NCBI GenBank assembly: GCA_020081605.1 | Contig: JAHREC010000009.1 | Span: 3,596,001-3,660,000 of the forward strand | DNA from: Albifimbria verrucaria | Lineage: Eukaryota; Ascomycota; Sordariomycetes; Hypocreales; Stachybotryaceae | Direction: 5' to 3' | Length of the DNA stretch: 64,000 bases | In this document: piece after piece, positions 62,739 through 64,000 of the stretch | Position numbering within the stretch: the first letter of the stretch is position 1 | Layout of the letters: every line of letters starts with the position of its first letter | Translations under genes and position numbers: made by a program | Notes under the pieces: model-generated | Databases searched by the model: none | Told to the model about the DNA's origin: nothing | Seen by the model: only the letters and a program-made list of their open reading frames with translations

Positions 62739-64000
62739 GGTGAAATGCAATGTAAGCTGGATCGATGGAATCTAAAGAGTCGACGTGCAATGGCCCCGCG
62801 ATGGCGATATTGCCTGGCGGCAGGAAAGGTAAAGAACGGTGAACGCTTCAAAAGTCGCAGACAAAATGGTTTGAATGTTTGGCGAAGTGGATGCAGGTTG
62901 AAAAGAGAAATAAAACACCCCTGCAGACGAGGCTGCAGACAAGGTAATCGAGCAGAGCTAAAGGACTGGTCCTGTATGGTGTCAATGCCCTTGGCTGCGT
63001 ATAGTCGTCAAGGTAAGGTAAGGTAACGTAGCTGGGGCGTGTGTGTTGGCATCAGGCACGAGGGTCGCCCAAGTCAACATGCCGTTGCAGTAGCAACAAT
63101 CGAACCCACCAAGAATTTCCGTCCGCTGCCGAGGATTTTCCGTCCGTCTCGGTCCCAAAGGGGATGCAGCTTGCAAACTGGATCATCAGGCGCCTTATCT
63201 CTCATTCCAGCACGTTTGACAAAAGCTTCTGTTATTGTCCGTGCCACTTGCGACAAAAATCATTTGCCGTAGGTACTGTACGGTAGACAATGAGTCGTAT
63301 TTCAGATGGCTACAGCTCCGGACTTTCTTGAATCATGCAGTCTCACTTGACACACCGCCAAATGAATAATCCAGCGGCAGAAGACAGCCGTCATGTAGCA
63401 GCCCATCTTTTGCTTGTTCTTAGCATATTAACACTGTTTCATTTAAGCTTAAAGAGCAGATGGAAAGTAAGTTGAGGAATTGTGAACCGCGAGTGTGAGT
63501 AGGTAGTTGCACAAGGTGTTGCAGCATCAACAGAAGCTCAATGTGGAATCTCCAACAGTTTTAAGTGGTTGGGTAGGTACCTGGACTATAGTTGCAACAT
63601 AGGTTACACATACCTACCTTTATGCGTAGAACCTTTCAATGATAATTCTAAATGCTAACAAACAGTCTCAAGGACATTACTGTACGGTATCTACATCAAC
63701 TTGTAAGCATTAATATTCCGGTGCTCAATGTATGCAATATCCATGTCAAAGCACGCAAGTCTAGGTACTTCATGGGCGTTTATCTAATCTTATCGATCGC
63801 CGAGGTAAAGCGCCATGTACTGATCATCTGCCCACTACTAAACCGGACTAACCGTTGCCTACCCTGGCATACCTTCTTTGTTCTTCTCACCTTCGCTGAG
63901 CTGCGCTCGCATTTAAGACCGCCTTCTACCCTATCCCTAGTATATATTGCTCGCCAGTGCCCCTCTGGTTTGCAACGCTGCCCTGGACACTTCCGGACAG
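62739..64000. other. Kinase upstream region to window end
   Basis: 1.26 kb with the kinase promoter. A short AAGGT repeat lies at 63,010-63,025. No coding sequence is supported up to the right edge. Confidence 0.5.

Overview
The window is nuclear DNA of a filamentous ascomycete, probably a Sordariomycete (the ~968-codon AreA-type factor would suit Hypocreales; this placement is inference). Genes carry short GT-AG introns (50-203 bp), and the gene content is typical: two highly reducing polyketide synthases (HR-PKS), Zn2Cys6 regulators, fungal NOD-like receptors, an AreA/NIT2 GATA factor, an NDR-family kinase and a decayed hAT transposon.

Layout. 1-19,300 is a biosynthetic locus: the start of a secreted FAD (berberine-bridge type) oxidase, an SDR, an HR-PKS (PKS1) with a methyltransferase, no ER domain and a C-terminal reductase, an AflR-like regulator, a stand-alone LovC-like enoyl reductase, and an MFS exporter divergent from it. 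A likely product path is: PKS1 plus trans-ER make a methylated reduced chain, the R domain releases it as an aldehyde or alcohol, the FAD oxidase and SDR tailor it, and the MFS pump exports it. 20,800-24,004 is an NB-ARC/TPR NOD-like receptor. 24,005-31,008 is gene-poor and microsatellite-rich, leading into the AreA gene (31,009-34,206). 35,930-50,192 is a second, all-minus-strand locus: P450, Zn2Cys6 regulator and a second HR-PKS (PKS2) that has its own ER but a degenerate methyltransferase. 51,045-58,055 is a transposon-related block with a broken hAT transposase and an intact nucleoside-phosphorylase/NACHT/ankyrin receptor between hAT-like inverted ends. It is followed by a cysteine-rich, probably GPI-anchored protein and a DBF2/SidB-type kinase (60,666-62,738).

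Caution on quality. Ten of the thirteen complete protein genes, including the AreA and DBF2-type genes that should be intact, need one or more single-base insertions (37 by my count, never a removal) to read through. Almost all fall in short homopolymers. Adding these bases makes every coding length a multiple of three. I read this as a homopolymer-deletion error of the assembly, not gene decay, and annotate each as one gene.
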